DNA of 64,000 nucleotides from Channallabes apus (lineage: Eukaryota; Chordata; Actinopteri; Siluriformes; Clariidae), in contig CM060121.1 in the NCBI GenBank assembly GCA_030522415.1, positions 26,693,412-26,757,411 on the forward strand, read 5' to 3'. Position numbers and translations under genes: made by a program. The notes under the pieces were generated by a model, which was given only the letters and a program-made list of their open reading frames with translations, made no database searches and had not been told where the DNA came from. Shown piece after piece: positions 45,309-57,493 of this stretch (position 1 is its first letter; the number at the start of each line of letters is the position of its first letter).

Positions 45309-45670
45309 GGGCGGCGCGGTGGTGTAGTGGTTAGCACTGTCGCCTTGCACCTCCAGGGTCTGGGTTCGATTCCCCGGCCAGGCTCGATTCCCGTCTCTGT
45401 GTGCATGGAGTTTGCATGTTCTCCCCGTGCTTGGTGGGTTTCCTCCGGGTACTCCGGTTTCCTCCCACAGTCCAAAGATATGCAGGTTAGGCTAATTGGC
45501 GTTCCTAAATTGCCCGTAGTGTGTGAGTGTGTGTATGTGTGTGTGCCCTGCGATGGATTGGCACCCTGTCCAGGGTGTACCCCGCCTAGTGCCCGAAGTC
45601 TCCTGGGATAGGCTCCAGGTCCCCGCGACCCTGAACACAGGATTAAGCGGTATAGAAAATGAATGAATGA
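45309..45670 (+). mobile_element. SINE family A, full length with perfect 12-bp target duplication
   Basis: The element runs from gggcggcgcggtggtgtagt to a (gaat)n tail. It is flanked by atataatgttac at 45297-45308 and 45671-45682. A box tggtgtagtgg and B box ggttcgattcc are intact. The perfect duplication and close identity to 6561-6948 indicate recent retrotransposition. Confidence 0.96.
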
Positions 45671-45755
45671 ATATAATGTTACAGAAACACGCTTGTGCTT
45701 TTTAAAGGGATAGTTTTTTTTTTTCCACGATTGTTTAAAATCAAACTCGAGGTGC

Positions 45756-46085
45756 AAATACACTATATGAACAAAAATATTTGCCAAACAATGACATTGT
45801 ATCCAAATACAATATGGAGTCGACCCCCGTTTTGCAGCTGTAACAGCTTCCACTCTTCTTGGAAGGCTGTCCACAAGATTTTGGAGTGTTTCTGTGTGAA
45901 TTCGTATCCATTCATTCTGTAGAGCATTTACGAGGTCAGGAACTGATGTTGGCTCACAATCTCCAGGTCCTGTTCATCCCAAAGGTGCTTGATGGGGTTG
46001 AGGTCAGGGCTCTGTGTTGGGGCCGGTCAAGTTCTTCCTCATCAAACCATGTCTTTATAGTCCTTGCTTGTCCTTCATGTTGGAA
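45756..46085 (-). mobile_element. Tc1-like relic, reverse
   Basis: The terminus is atatgaacaaaaatatttgc. On the minus strand, broken frames give PSSTLWDEQDLEIVSQHQF- and SKILWTAFQEEWKLLQL-like remnants of the transposase C-terminus. The other half is missing. Confidence 0.7.
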
Positions 46086-46089
46086 CAGA

Positions 46090-46500
46090 AATTATTAAAC
46101 ATTATTCTATCTTTCTCTCTCTAATGGTGCTCCTGAGATACTGGGCATCTTACCCCGATCCATTCTGATACCCTACCTCTGTTTGGCGTTCTGCTAAAGT
46201 GGACTTTATGGTAACTAGAGCATGTTTCCTGGTAAACTACTGTGGTTGTTGTTGTTTTTTGCAATACTAGCAAAAAAATACCTGATTCTGACCCAAATGA
46301 GAATGAGTTCCCTTTGAGCCTGGTTCCTCTTGAAATGTCTTTGGTTTATTCTTAGGGAGGTGTCCATGCCAAAGTCACCTCTTGCCTGCTCATTAGAGAT
46401 AAACTGAGATAAACAAAAACTCAGAATTTTTATTCATCTAAAGCTCCTTTGAGACAAGGTGCATTGTTAAAAAGCTGCTGTTCTAGAAAATTAATCCACA
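46090..46500 (+). repeat. Dispersed repeat, unclassified
   Basis: It carries gcctggttcctcttgaaatg, tcttagggaggtgtccatgc, cacctcttgcctgctcatta and ctttgagacaaggtgcattg, a block order I recall from many fish genomes. The class is not known to me. Confidence 0.5.
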
Positions 46501-46694
46501 CCTTCTGACCGAACAGATGAGAGCTCAGTAGTGCTGAGTGTCTGTGTTTTATAGCAGGAAGTAGCTTATAAAGAGGGGATGAAAAAGATGCTGAGGGAAT
46601 GACTGTTTACAGCTGTTATAACATAAAAGTGAAAACAGGAACTAACTATTTTTGTGAATGTTCCACAACATTCAATGTGAAAAAATAAATCATT

Positions 46695-46985
46695 AAATGT
46701 ATGAGGGGTATATAAGCCAAACCGGGACTTTTGATTGTGCAGAATAACAGAACTCCCTTCATTTCTCTATATAATCCCCTGCTACACTTTTCCCAGTGTT
46801 TCACTAGTGCTTGGAAACCATCAAGGTAGAAAGTTTTCTCAGTTTTCTCATGCCTTATGCTTGAAACACTGGCCTCCCAGGAACTCCTTCAATGGCCTGA
46901 ACATGTTAAAATGGCTCCGAGCGAGGTCAGGACTGTATGGTAGATGTGGCAATAGCTCCCAGCCGAGTTATTATCCCATAACCCT
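46695..46985 (+). mobile_element. mariner-type MITE, copy 3, truncated
   Basis: ccgggacttttgattgtgca, ataatcccctgctacacttt and gaaagttttctcagttttct match copies at 11466 and 17239. The right terminus is missing. Confidence 0.65.
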
Positions 46986-47849
46986 GCTTTTTGATGTCGA
47001 ACCACATTGTTTTAACCTGTTGATGATCATTTTGTGTTTAACAGCTCTGTTGTGTTTTATTCCTAACTTATTGACTCCTTAACAGACTTTCATTACAAGC
47101 GAAATTCAAATAAAAAGGTTTTCTCAGTACAGGGAAAGGTGTTGAAACTCCTGTCTGTAATAATCACACATAAGCTTCAGATGTTCATATGCAGATGAAG
47201 GGTGGAAATGGGCTAGATTGGCTAAATCAGTTTGAAATTGGATATATTTCTACACCCATCCAGCTGCCCTAACATCTGTCACATAAGAAATGGCTCAGAT
47301 TCAGATTTGAATATCTTTTCAGACAGACTATAAGTCTATAAGTATTTCTTTGGAGAACTAAATTCTTTCAAGAATCAACAGTTCATATTTTTGAGCATCA
47401 GGCCAAATCTGTATTAATTGCATAAAACAGATGGCGGGTGAAGGTTGAAAGATTTCGATTTAATTATAGCCTATTGCCTGTGCTCATCCAGCCTTGGTAG
47501 TACTGTAATTATCAGTGTTTATGTTTGACAGAGTACAAGTGGGTGGAAAATCAGCTATTAGGCAGCGCACACTTGATTTTAACACTCAGTAAAATGCAAA
47601 GCTGAACAAAGATATGAAATGAGTAAAGAGAAAGATTCTGAAAACTGGAATATTTTCTTTTTGGATAATGTATGTATGTAGCACCATCCGAAGGTTTTAA
47701 TTGGCAATTACATTGATTATAATAAGAATTAATTAATTTACCTTAGGAACAGCAATCGACATTTCACATCATGTGATCATATGTTTTTCACTTGTGATTA
47801 TGTGAATAATATTTGATCACACATAAATATATATATATATATATATATA
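46986..47849. other. Intergenic sequence, nothing recognised
   Basis: AT-rich, no frame or terminus of note. A (TA)n run at 47829-47849 abuts the Tc1 element. Confidence 0.4.
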
Positions 47850-47881
47850 CACTCACCTAAAGGATTATTAGGAACACCACA

Positions 47882-49502
47882 CTAATACGGTGTTTGACCC
47901 CCTTTCGCCTTCAGAACTGCCTTAATTCTACGTGGCATTGATTCAACAAGGTGCTGAAAGCATTCTTTAGGAATGTTGGCCCATATTGATAGGATAGCAT
48001 CTCGCAGTTGATGGAGATTTGTGGGATGAACATCCAGAGCACGAAGCTCCCGTTCCACCACATCCCAAAGATGCTCCACTGGGTTGAGATCTGGTGACTG
48101 TGGGGGTCATTTTAGTCCAGTGAACTCATTGTCATGTTCAAGAAACCAATTTGAAATGATTCGAGCTTTGTGACATGGTGCATTATCCTGCTGGAAGTAG
48201 CCATCAGAGGATGGGTACCATGGTGGTCATAAAGGGATGGACATGGTCAGAAATGATGCTCAGGTATCCCATGGCATTTAAACGATGCCCAATTGGCACT
48301 AATGGCGCTTTTCCACTGCATAGTACGGCACGACACGGTTCAGTTCAGCTCACTTTTGGGGGGTTTTCCACTGGGAACAGTACCTGGAACCTGGTCCTTT
48401 TTTTAGTACCACCTCAGGCGAGATTCCAAGCGCGCTGAACCGTTACCAAAAACGTGACGTGTAAACTCTGCTGGTCACTGATTGGTAGGACAAAATCGTC
48501 ATTACTGTGTCACTGAACTTGCGACACGAGACAGAACAGAACCGCTATATTTAGAAACAGCCAGAGAAGGATCGGACGCACCTTTTTGTATTACCCAAAA
48601 ATTTTCTTTGGCTGCCATCAGCCTCTTTTGAAACAAACTTCTTCGTCTCGCTGTTAAAAACATCCACATGCCGAGAATGAAGAACACCATGCCGTCGATA
48701 TGCTCCATTGTTGTGTGTTTGTTTGTGGCGCGTTTACGATGATGTCACGGCAGTAGAGGCACCGCAACTATAACGACACGTGAATAATCACGCCCACTCT
48801 AAAGCGTTGCTAAAAAGCAGTGGAAGCGCAAACCGAGCCGAACCGAAGTGAGCTGTACTGAACCGTGCTGTGCCGTACTATGCAGTGGAAAAGAGGCATA
48901 AGGGGCCTAAAGTGTGCCAAGAAAACATCCCCCACACCATTACACCACCACCACCAGCCTGCACAGTGGTAACAAGGCATGATGGATCCATGTTCTCATT
49001 CTGTTTACGCCAAATTCTGACTCTACCATTTGAATGTCTCAACAGAAATCGAGACTCATCAGACCAGACAACATTTATCCAGTCTTCAACCGTCCAATTT
49101 TGGTGAGCTTTTTCCTATTTGTAGTGGAGATGAGTGGTACCCGGTGGGGTCTTCTGCTTTGTAGCCCATCCGCCTCAAGGTTGTGTGTGTTGTGGCTTCA
49201 CAAATGCTTTGCTGCATACCTCGGTTATAACGAGTGGTTATTTCAGCCAAAGTTGCTCTTCTATCAGCTTGAATCAGTCGGCCCATTCTCCTCTGACCTC
49301 CAGCATCAACAAGGCATTTTCACCCACAGGACTGCCGCATACTGGATGTTTTTCCCTTTTCACACCATTCTTTGTAAACCCTAGAAATGGTTGTGCGTGA
49401 AAATTCCAGTAACTGAGCAGATTGTGAAATACTCAGACCGGCCCGTCTGGCACCAACAACCATGCCACGCTCAAAATTGCTTAAATCATCTTTCTTTCCC
49501 AT
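47882..49502 (-). pseudogene. Broken Tc1 transposase
   Basis: On the minus strand the start reads MGKKDDLSNFERGMVVGARR, a typical Tc1 N-terminus, followed by ISQSAQLLEFSRTTISRVYK (helix-turn-helix). The next block has GRLIQADRRATLAEITTRYN. The C-terminus MEHLWDVVERELRALDVHP to GGQTPY lies at 48079-47882. Frameshifts separate the blocks, and the MITE at 48303-48898 interrupts the catalytic core. Confidence 0.9.
48303..48898. mobile_element. PIF/Harbinger-type MITE inside a Tc1
   Basis: Inverted termini of about 50 bases: left cttttccactgcatagtacg..., right ending cgtactatgcagtggaaaag. TAA lies on both sides (48300-48302 and 48899-48901), the TWA target duplication of PIF/Harbinger. There is no transposase inside. 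The boundaries are fixed by the interrupted host element. Confidence 0.92.
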
Positions 49503-49700
49503 TCTGACATTCAGTTTGGAGTTCAGGAGATTGTCTTGACCAGGACCACACCCCTAAATGCACTGAAGCAACTGCCATGTGATTAGTTGATTACATATTT
49601 GCATTAATGAGAAATCGAACAGGTGTTTCCTAATAATCCTTTAGGTGAGTGTATATATATATCTGTATATACTGTAATATATATATATATATATATATTG

Positions 49701-50301
49701 GGTTGGAAATGACCATTTAATATATCGGACAAGGAAATTGTTTAAGCTTCAACAGACACTGAAAAAGAAGAAATGTTAATACAGTGCTATCAATGTTTGT
49801 GGATAAAAGCAGCACTAAAGAAAATGATGATGATGTTTGATGATGAGGATGCTTTATTGTACGGTTGTGCTCTTTTTAAAAATTTAATTCTTACCTCCAT
49901 TGTCATTTCCATGTTGTGACATCAGTGGGGAGATAAGCTCATAGCGCGTAACAATGACGCTTAGGAAGTTTGTGGTTAGCACTGTGTCTTTGCACCTCCA
50001 GAGTCCTGGGTTCGGTTCGCGCCTCGGGTCTGTGTGTGGAGTTTGCATGTTTTCTCACCGTGCTTTACGAGTTTCCTCCCACAGTCCAGAGACATGCAGA
50101 TTAGGCTTATTGGCATTCCCAGGTTGCCCGTAGTGTTAGGAAAAAAAACAGCCTTAAAATAACTTAAATTTAATTCAATTCAATTTTAAGCTGTTTAAAC
50201 CATCGTCTACAGGGGTGTTCAAGTCAAACCGGGACTTTTGCTGAAATCTCTCTCGGGGGCGGTTGGAAATGACCATTTAATATATCGGACAAGGAAATTG
50301 T
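49701..50301. repeat. 41-bp perfect direct repeat, 560 bases apart
   Basis: The segment from ggttggaaatgaccattt to aaggaaattgt occurs at 49701-49741 and again, identically, at 50261-50301. The second copy sits inside an interrupted SINE. Confidence 0.95.
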
Positions 50302-50397
50302 GAATAAGCATGTGAGTGAGTGTGTCCCTGCGATAGATTGTCCCCTAAGTTCCCTGCGACCCTGTATACAGGATAAAGCATTATAAATGATGAGTAA
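49969..50397 (+). mobile_element. SINE family A, interrupted
   Basis: The 5' part (ttagcactgtgtctttgcac, cacagtccagagacatgcag, ggttgcccgtagtgt) ends near 50136. The 3' part (gagtgtgtccctgcgataga, tgtatacaggataaagc) resumes near 50302. About 165 foreign bases lie between. Confidence 0.8.
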
Positions 50398-50416
50398 GTT
50401 ATAACCACTCTTTTCA

Positions 50417-50768
50417 TTCATTCATTTTCTATACCGCTTTATCCTGTATTAGGGTCGCGGGGACCTGGAGCCCATCCCAGGAGACTCAGGGCACAAGGCA
50501 GGGTACACCCTGGACAGCGTGCCAATCCATCGCAGAGCACACACACACACACACTCATTCACACACTATGGTCAATTTGGGAACGCCAATTAGCCTAATC
50601 TGCATATCTTTGGACTGTGGGAGGAAACCGGAGTACCCGGAGGAAACCCACCAAGCACGGGGAGAACATGCAAACTCCATGCACACAGAGACCGGAATCG
50701 AGCCTGGCCGGGAATCGAACCCTGGAGGTGCAAGGCGACAGTGCTAACCACTACACCACCGCGCCGAC
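50417..50768 (-). mobile_element. SINE family A, full length, reverse, with 12-bp target duplication
   Basis: It is flanked by ccactcttttca at 50405-50416 and 50769-50780, a perfect duplication. All family blocks are present in reverse, from ttcattttctataccgcttt to ctaaccactacaccaccgcg. It is a young copy. Confidence 0.95.
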
Positions 50769-50984
50769 CCACTCTTTTCAGTTAAATCGAAAAAATACCA
50801 GAATTGCCACCCACCCACCTGCCCAGTGTCATCAAGTTTCCATTTGCCCCGTGCATTTTCCCGTCAGTGACCAATTACTGTCACGACAAAACAATCACTG
50901 AGTCACTTTAAGACCTAAAACACGTCGGACACAGCAATCCTAAAAAAGTACGCCTCTTTCTTTGTCACTTATTATTTCATTAAA

Positions 50985-51625
50985 GCCGTGGCCAAAACTT
51001 TTGACACAAATATTAATTTTCACAAAGTCTGATGCTTCAGTGTTCTTAGATCTTTTTGTCAAATGTTACTATGATGTACTGAAGTCTTGTGTCATGCCAA
51101 CAGTAAAGCATCCTGAGACCAGGCCAAGGGAGTGGGCTCACTCACAATATTACCTAAGAACACAGCCATGAATAAAGAACGGTACGAAAACATCCTCCGA
51201 GAGCAACCGTTTAAGGACAGTTTGGTGATGAACAATCCCTTTTTCAGCATGATGAAGCATCTTGTCATAAAGCAAAAGTGATAACAAAGTGGCTCGTAAA
51301 ATCAGAACATTGAAATTTTGGGTCTGTCGCCAGGAAACTTCCCAGACCTTAATCTTATCGAGAGTTTGTGATCAATGCTGAAGAGGCGAGGACACTGCAA
51401 ATATAGACTCTTAATGTAATTGTCAATAAAAACCCTTTGACACTTAAATGAATTGTTTGTAATTAATGTTCGAAATGTACATAAAGTTTAAATGAAATGC
51501 TTGTAATTATACTTCAGTATGCCATAGTAACATCTGAGTACAAATATCTAAAAAAAAAAAACTAAAAAAAAACCACTGAAGCAGCAGACTTTGTGAAAAT
51601 GTATATTTGTGTCATGTAAACTACA
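50985..51625 (+). mobile_element. Tc1-like relic, family Z, copy 2
   Basis: The ends gtggccaaaacttttgacac and aagcagcagactttgtgaaa with shared atatttgtgtcat, plus cttgtgtcatgccaacagta and catgatgaagcatcttgtca inside, match 37605-38305 in inverse orientation. Transposase scraps only. Confidence 0.75.
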
Positions 51626-51654
51626 CAGTGGTGGAATTGTGATTGTGGCTTCCC

Positions 51655-51810
51655 TCAGTTAGTCCCTCCACCCGGAAGTAGGCGGATCCGGAAGTCAGTT
51701 CCCGCAGGCGGAAGTGAAGGCCGGGGCCCGTCGGCTGGACTGGAGACGTCTTGGGGCGGCGAGAAGGGAGAATTCGACTCAAGATACATTTTCAGGACAG
51801 TTTACGAAAG
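51655..51810 (+). promoter_or_regulatory. Putative promoter and non-coding first exon of the next gene (rab5c suspected)
   Basis: This is a GC-rich island in otherwise AT-rich DNA. Three GGAAGT (ETS-type) motifs lie at 51672-51679, 51688-51695 and 51708-51716, the usual layout of TATA-less housekeeping promoters. The sequence after them has no long frame and reaches a consensus splice donor, gaaag|gtaagg, at 51811. Human RAB5C follows KCNH4 head-to-tail and has a non-coding first exon with a large first intron, so rab5c is the best synteny-based guess. No Rab coding sequence is seen up to 64000. Confidence 0.55.
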
Positions 51811-54800
51811 GTAAGGTAAATACACACGTGTAGAGTTTATCGACGTCTAAGCGTTGCGCGCGTGTGTTTAAGAGAGAGAGAATGTGTGTGTGTCTATCAG
51901 CGGTCAGTCTGCGCGCGCTGGACTAAATCGCCTGTGTCATCTCGCTAGATGCTAACCTGTTACGCTACCAAGTTAGCCGCCTAGCTAGCGTCTTAGTTTG
52001 TTAGCTTTCAGGACAAGGGTTAACAATTGCCCGGTCACTTAACATCCCGTGAGTCGAGTAATAACTTCTCAAGCCTGGTAGTTAGCGTAATGCTAGCTAG
52101 TTAGTTGTCTGGTCGGTTGGTTAGCTCGAGCTGCGTTTACGCGCATTTAAGTGCGCGTGAATGTTTGGTGGAAAAGCAGACGCGCCTGTGTGATTACAGG
52201 TTTTGTTATTATTATTAGTGTAGTTATTATAATTTTTTTCATATAAAAATAAATAAGACAGGATAGGTCTAGTTAGCATGGAGGAGAAGAGAGAGATTCA
52301 GCTTCTGCTTTCTACATTTTGACGTCGATCAGGAGCCATAATTGAGCGCGAGGCTCCTCTTCACCACTCCCTTCAGCTCAATATCTGCTTTTATTCACTC
52401 CGTGTTTACACACACAAACAAGTCTAGCTACCTTCAGTAGGGTTTGGATTGTCTGTGTGGCTCCAGCTCGGCGCAAAAGTTTGCATCCCCTATCCTATCC
52501 AAAGAGCACCCAAACTTTCAACAGCTTTGACTAACTCTTAACATTACTTTGACTACACTCTGTCAGCTCTATGTTGCCTAATAATAATAAACGTGTAAAG
52601 TAACATCTCAACAGGCTATTCATTATTCAGTGGTGCCGGGATAGTTATTTATTATTATTGTTGTTGTTGTTGAACTTTTCATCATTCAGATCGCCATTAG
52701 TATTTCTAGACCTAATGTTACTTGTGTGTTTTTTTTGTTTGTTTTTTGTTAGTGGGATCATTTAAGTTAAACAGAGTAAGAAATCGATAGTATGACTTTG
52801 GCGTAACAGGTTGGGATTTCTGTCTCTATGCATTATGAATCACACTCTGAGAAACATTTAATCTAAAACATAATGTGTAAATGAGAAGATGCATTATGTT
52901 TTAACTGGATATTTCCAAATGTTCCACTAACGGTGTCCAAATTTAGCAATTTTGGCCGTGAAGAAATTTTGGAGAAAGCCAACACAATTGTTGTTGCTAT
53001 AAATCCTGTTATGTTCGAGTTGTCCAAAACTTTTGCACACTGCTTTTTTTTGAAGGTCATGTGTAAATGAAGGTCATTTTTGGAAGGAAGGAAATAGTAA
53101 AACTTGTTTGGTGTGATTCGAGTTCTAGGTTCGAAGGTCAGTTCAGTGATTACCGGGACATAAGATACAGTAGAGTGGCGTCACCATGTGCAGAAATGAG
53201 AAGTTCAGTACAAGGAATTGTGTCGTCTGTGGTTAAATCTCGACACTCTGCGAACACAGTAGTTTATCTCGGGTTGTTTTAGATTTTGTGGACTGGTGGG
53301 AGTGATGAAGGTGGAGGCTTTGTGGTCTGGTTTCTTCACATGTACATGGGCCTGGTTTACATGGAAGAGCTCTTTTTTTTTTTTTTTTTACATGACCCTG
53401 AGACATTTTTAATTAACTGATGAGTAATTTTTTTGTAGATAAACCATTGGAAAAGAAAATAACCTTTCCTTCAAAGCATGCTGACCAAAAAATCTTTTGT
53501 CAGTCAGATTTAAGTGGTCCAAGATTTTACACGTTTGTTTACAATGCAATAATGTTCCTGAGTAATATCCAATTCTTTAAATATTACTGTCAATGCTGTA
53601 CCATTTATCTAATTACATTTGACAACGCCAGTTTTCATCTTATTTACACATTGCAATATGCGTAGAACCTTTTATACTAATATTTCTCAATATTTAGTAA
53701 TTATTAATGCTGCTCAATTAATAACTTAAAGACTTGAACAAAATCGCAATATGGACTCGTGCAATTATTTGATTGCAAAAGGCTGCAATTTATTACAGGT
53801 AATATGCGAATAGATGCAAATTTGTTATTGTTTATTTTTATAATTTTGTGTTGATCAATAAATATTGCCAAAAATCCTCTTAATGACACCATTTATCCAG
53901 TTATTTGTTGTTAGCCTTGGTAAGTACCTTTTGAATGCAAATGGTTCATTTAATAGTTAAATTAAATTGTTTATTTTTAAAGATCTAATTCTCCATTACC
54001 TTTAGAAGATAGAATGAAAGAAATGGGTAACTCGGTTACACTGTTGATTAGTGGTTCTGAACTACTGTGCTTCATATTTAATTTTTATTTTACCGTATAT
54101 ATTTTAGTGCTTTCTCAGCTCTCAGCATGCCTGATTTAATTAATTAACTAAACTATCTTAATTGAACTGTGTGTGGTAGAATGGGGGGAACATTCTCTGT
54201 ACTGGGTTGATGGTCCTCCATGTGTGTGACATTGTATGTGATTGTAAATGACATTTGTTCTGATCCTCTTGATGAGCGTGGTCTTTTCTATGATTACCCT
54301 ACCTTATCCATAGGGCACAAAGGCTTACTGAATGGCTCGACAAGGCGGGGGGGGGGGGGGGGATCTTCTATGACGTGTATGTTCACCAAATCATGATTCA
54401 ATTTAACACTTGGGAGAGATTTCGGATCGATGTGTGATGAGAGTCTGCGCTGCCTATCCTCGAAACACTTATCTGAAGGAAAACCTTTTGGTATAATACT
54501 GCCTTTTGTTAGACGTTAGACTTCTAAAAAGGAAAAAACGTATCAGAATGGTTGAGTAAGTAGATATTGGGCATTCTAGGCTCATACAAGCGCAGCGATA
54601 ATGCTGAAAGTGAAATCTCGTTGTATCATGTTGTTCAGCACCATGATGGACTTTTGCTCTTTATTTTACAGTCATAGAACTGCTGCACTTTTGGGTTTAT
54701 GTTCAGAGCTGAAGCCTCTCTCTACAATCCAGAATGCTCTCTTCCTGTCAAATGTGTGTCAGTCCACAACTGGTCATTATGGTAGCTGTATTGTGAGGTT

Positions 54801-55699
54801 TTGGTAATGTTTTTTGTTTTTTTTTTGCACATGCATACACGCACAAAGTCACCACTACCACTTTATCTCATCTCGGTGGTTATTTGCTGTGATACGTGAA
54901 AGCGAAACACACTCGCTCTGTTCGAAGTATCTCACATTGACCACTCATGTTCAGAGCAATGTAACGTCATGTGATGAACTGGAAATCACAAAGTCACACG
55001 TCACATTTTTACTTCTTTTTAAAAAATAATTAATTTGGAACCTGTTAATATGTTCTATTTTTAATGAGCGTATGAACAGGCATAATTGAGGACAACACGA
55101 TTAAAATAATGGCTGGGATTCTTTAATTTGGATGTCATCGAGCAATAGGTCTTAGTCTCATACAAGTCTAAGAGAGATCCGGTCTCTTGGTTTATGACAG
55201 GGTTAAATTCAGCTCCGGTCACTGATTAACTTGTGTAAGTTGTTGCTCATTAAGGTGAAGGGAGATTAACTGGTTAATATATTAAAGAGAAACTTGTCAG
55301 TCTCTGTGTCACAAGCAGAAATCCAGTGCTCATATTAATGCGTTTAAAACCTGGAGAGAAAAAAGCCTTTGCATTTTCAGTCTTAAAATGCTAAAATCAG
55401 TTATGATTGCAATACGCAAGTAGTAGAACATAATCGGGTACTCTGTTAAAAAGAAAATAATCAACAACAGGATGGTGGACTGGTGCTTCGTGTTAACCTG
55501 AGTTATCGTTAGCACCCGGAATTGGCCCGATTGTATTTTTTTTATAGGCAAGATATTATTCTAGAATGACACACCATATTTTTGAACCATTTATAGTCAC
55601 GTTTCATGTTGTGAAACATCCGCAAAACATATTAGTTCCTGTTATCGGTTGCATTTCATTGGCTTTAGAAAGTCGTTTCTTGCCAGCATCATGTTGTTG

Positions 55700-55737
<38 letters not shown>

Positions 55738-57493
55738 CTCAATGGAGAGTTCTTTCAAAATCCTAAATAATGGTCTCCTTACAGTAATGTCTGCATAACA
55801 ATGATAATGTTATGTCCCCCCCGTTTATTTAGATTCATATTACCTGACGCAGTAGGGAAATTCCTTTGTTAGTATTTACAATAGATCATTTGAGAATAAG
55901 GGCATTTATATATAAACTCATGTTTGTATTTTCAACCATCACAGATGGAGATAAAGAAAATGGCTTTTTATGCTTTCTGAGCAATCAGGTTAGATAATTT
56001 GAAACAGGGCATTTGTGATCATGTATATAAATGTGTGTGTGTGTGGTTAAAAAAAATAAAATAAAGGTGTGTGTGTCTGCATAAGCAATTGTATTATCTG
56101 CCTGTAATGCAGAATGCTTCTGTAACCCCAGATAGGCTAACGGTCTTCTCTCCTAAATGCTCTCACACCCACACTCACACAGGCTGTTGGCAGGTTCTCA
56201 GGAAACTGGGTCGATATCCAGGGAAGCATTTCCTATTTTTGTATTCAGTAATGTTCCCTTTCCTCTTTTTTGAAGTGTAAGGTAATCTTATACTTTTGCT
56301 GCTTGGAAAATTAAATCGTGTCCAAGATCCAAAAAAAGGACTAAGTTAAATCGAGCAGAAGATTTTGTTCGATTGTATTTTGCAGTTTCAGTTTTACCTG
56401 AAAAATTGTTTCCCTGTCGGATATTACAGGTTTAAAATTTTAGTGCACACTTTTAGACGTTAATGTGTTTCATATGAAGGACTTGCCGATGCATGAGCTT
56501 GTTTCCTGAACAAACAGCACTGATGGTGAATAATAATTACACCGTTTTTGGTTTTCTGTTTTGTTTGATGACAAATAGATCTTGGCAGCCTGTTAGCCAA
56601 GGTGAAACACAAATTTTAATGTTAACTGGAAAAATCTCCACATGCACAGACAAGCTTGGAAAAACTTGAGATACTGCTTTCTTCTTTTCCAATAATTGTT
56701 CTCTTACAGAAGTCTTGACTTTAACTGTATCATTCTTTAAAAAAAAGTATCTGTCATATTACATAGGCGACAGTCAAATTCAGTTATGAATTGCGATTCT
56801 TTTGTGTGGTGATTTATGTATTGCCATACTGACTGAAATATTTTTTTATTATTGTTAATATTCTTTACATTTATTTGTAATAGACCAGTCCAGTGACCAG
56901 AACTGGGTGGTTTTCAGCGCTTGATCTGCCATGACCGGTGTTCAGCCTCAGATAAAACCATACTTTATCGAGCACACAAACGTTACATTATCAAAAATGA
57001 TGCGCATTAAAAGCCTCTGATCTGCTTTTTTTTCTCCAAAGTCTGAGAGCGAATTAGTTTCAACATGTTTACACCAGTCTTAAAACACAGCGACCGCTAA
57101 TTAATCTTGAAAATCTCACACATTAGTGAGCATGCAAAATGTTAGCTCAGTAAAGTGTAGCTATTTTGTTTAATCATTTTTTTTATCAATGTTAAACTCT
57201 TGTATTTGAAGTTATTTTGTAATGTTAAATGCTGCCTTTGGTTTTTAGGTAAGAAAACTAATGCTATAAGGAACGGGCTACATTTAATTACTTAATGTTC
57301 GATTCGACTGTAAAGCTGTTAAATAAAGCCAAAGTATGAAACTTTTGAGTTTTGGCAACTTTTTTTTTTAAGCTTCACTGTCTTAAAATGATAACAAAAT
57401 CAGAAAACTATATAAATCGAATCGGCATGTAGGTATCGTGATATCGTATTAGGTGATCCCTGTTGATTGCCGTTCCTAATGCATATCTATGAC
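51811..57493 (+). other. Probable first intron of the downstream gene, 5' part
   Basis: After the donor at 51811 the sequence has gctagct-rich text (51945-52130), then AT-rich DNA. 52478-53045 has opposed gcaaaagtttgca and aaaacttttgca motifs and may be a decayed MITE. G runs at 54347-54361 and a T run at 55700-55733 are present. No coding exon is recognised. Confidence 0.45.

Larger units (their letters stand above)
47850..49651 (-). mobile_element. Tc1-like transposon with nested Harbinger-type MITE
   Basis: The ends cactcacctaaaggattatt and taatcctttaggtgagtg are inverted and each abuts TA. Removing the 596-base nested MITE and its duplication leaves about 1.2 kb, a compact Tc1. The transposase is on the minus strand (see separate entry). 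Confidence 0.92.

Noticed and set aside
45305..45874. 189-codon minus-strand open frame
   Set aside because: It runs through a young SINE. Its codons are the reverse complement of the tRNA-like head and tail blocks and recur in every SINE copy.
52478..53045. Another Tc1-type MITE
   Set aside because: Only short opposed aaaagtttgca motifs support it. No internal matches or target duplication were seen, so it is not listed as an element.
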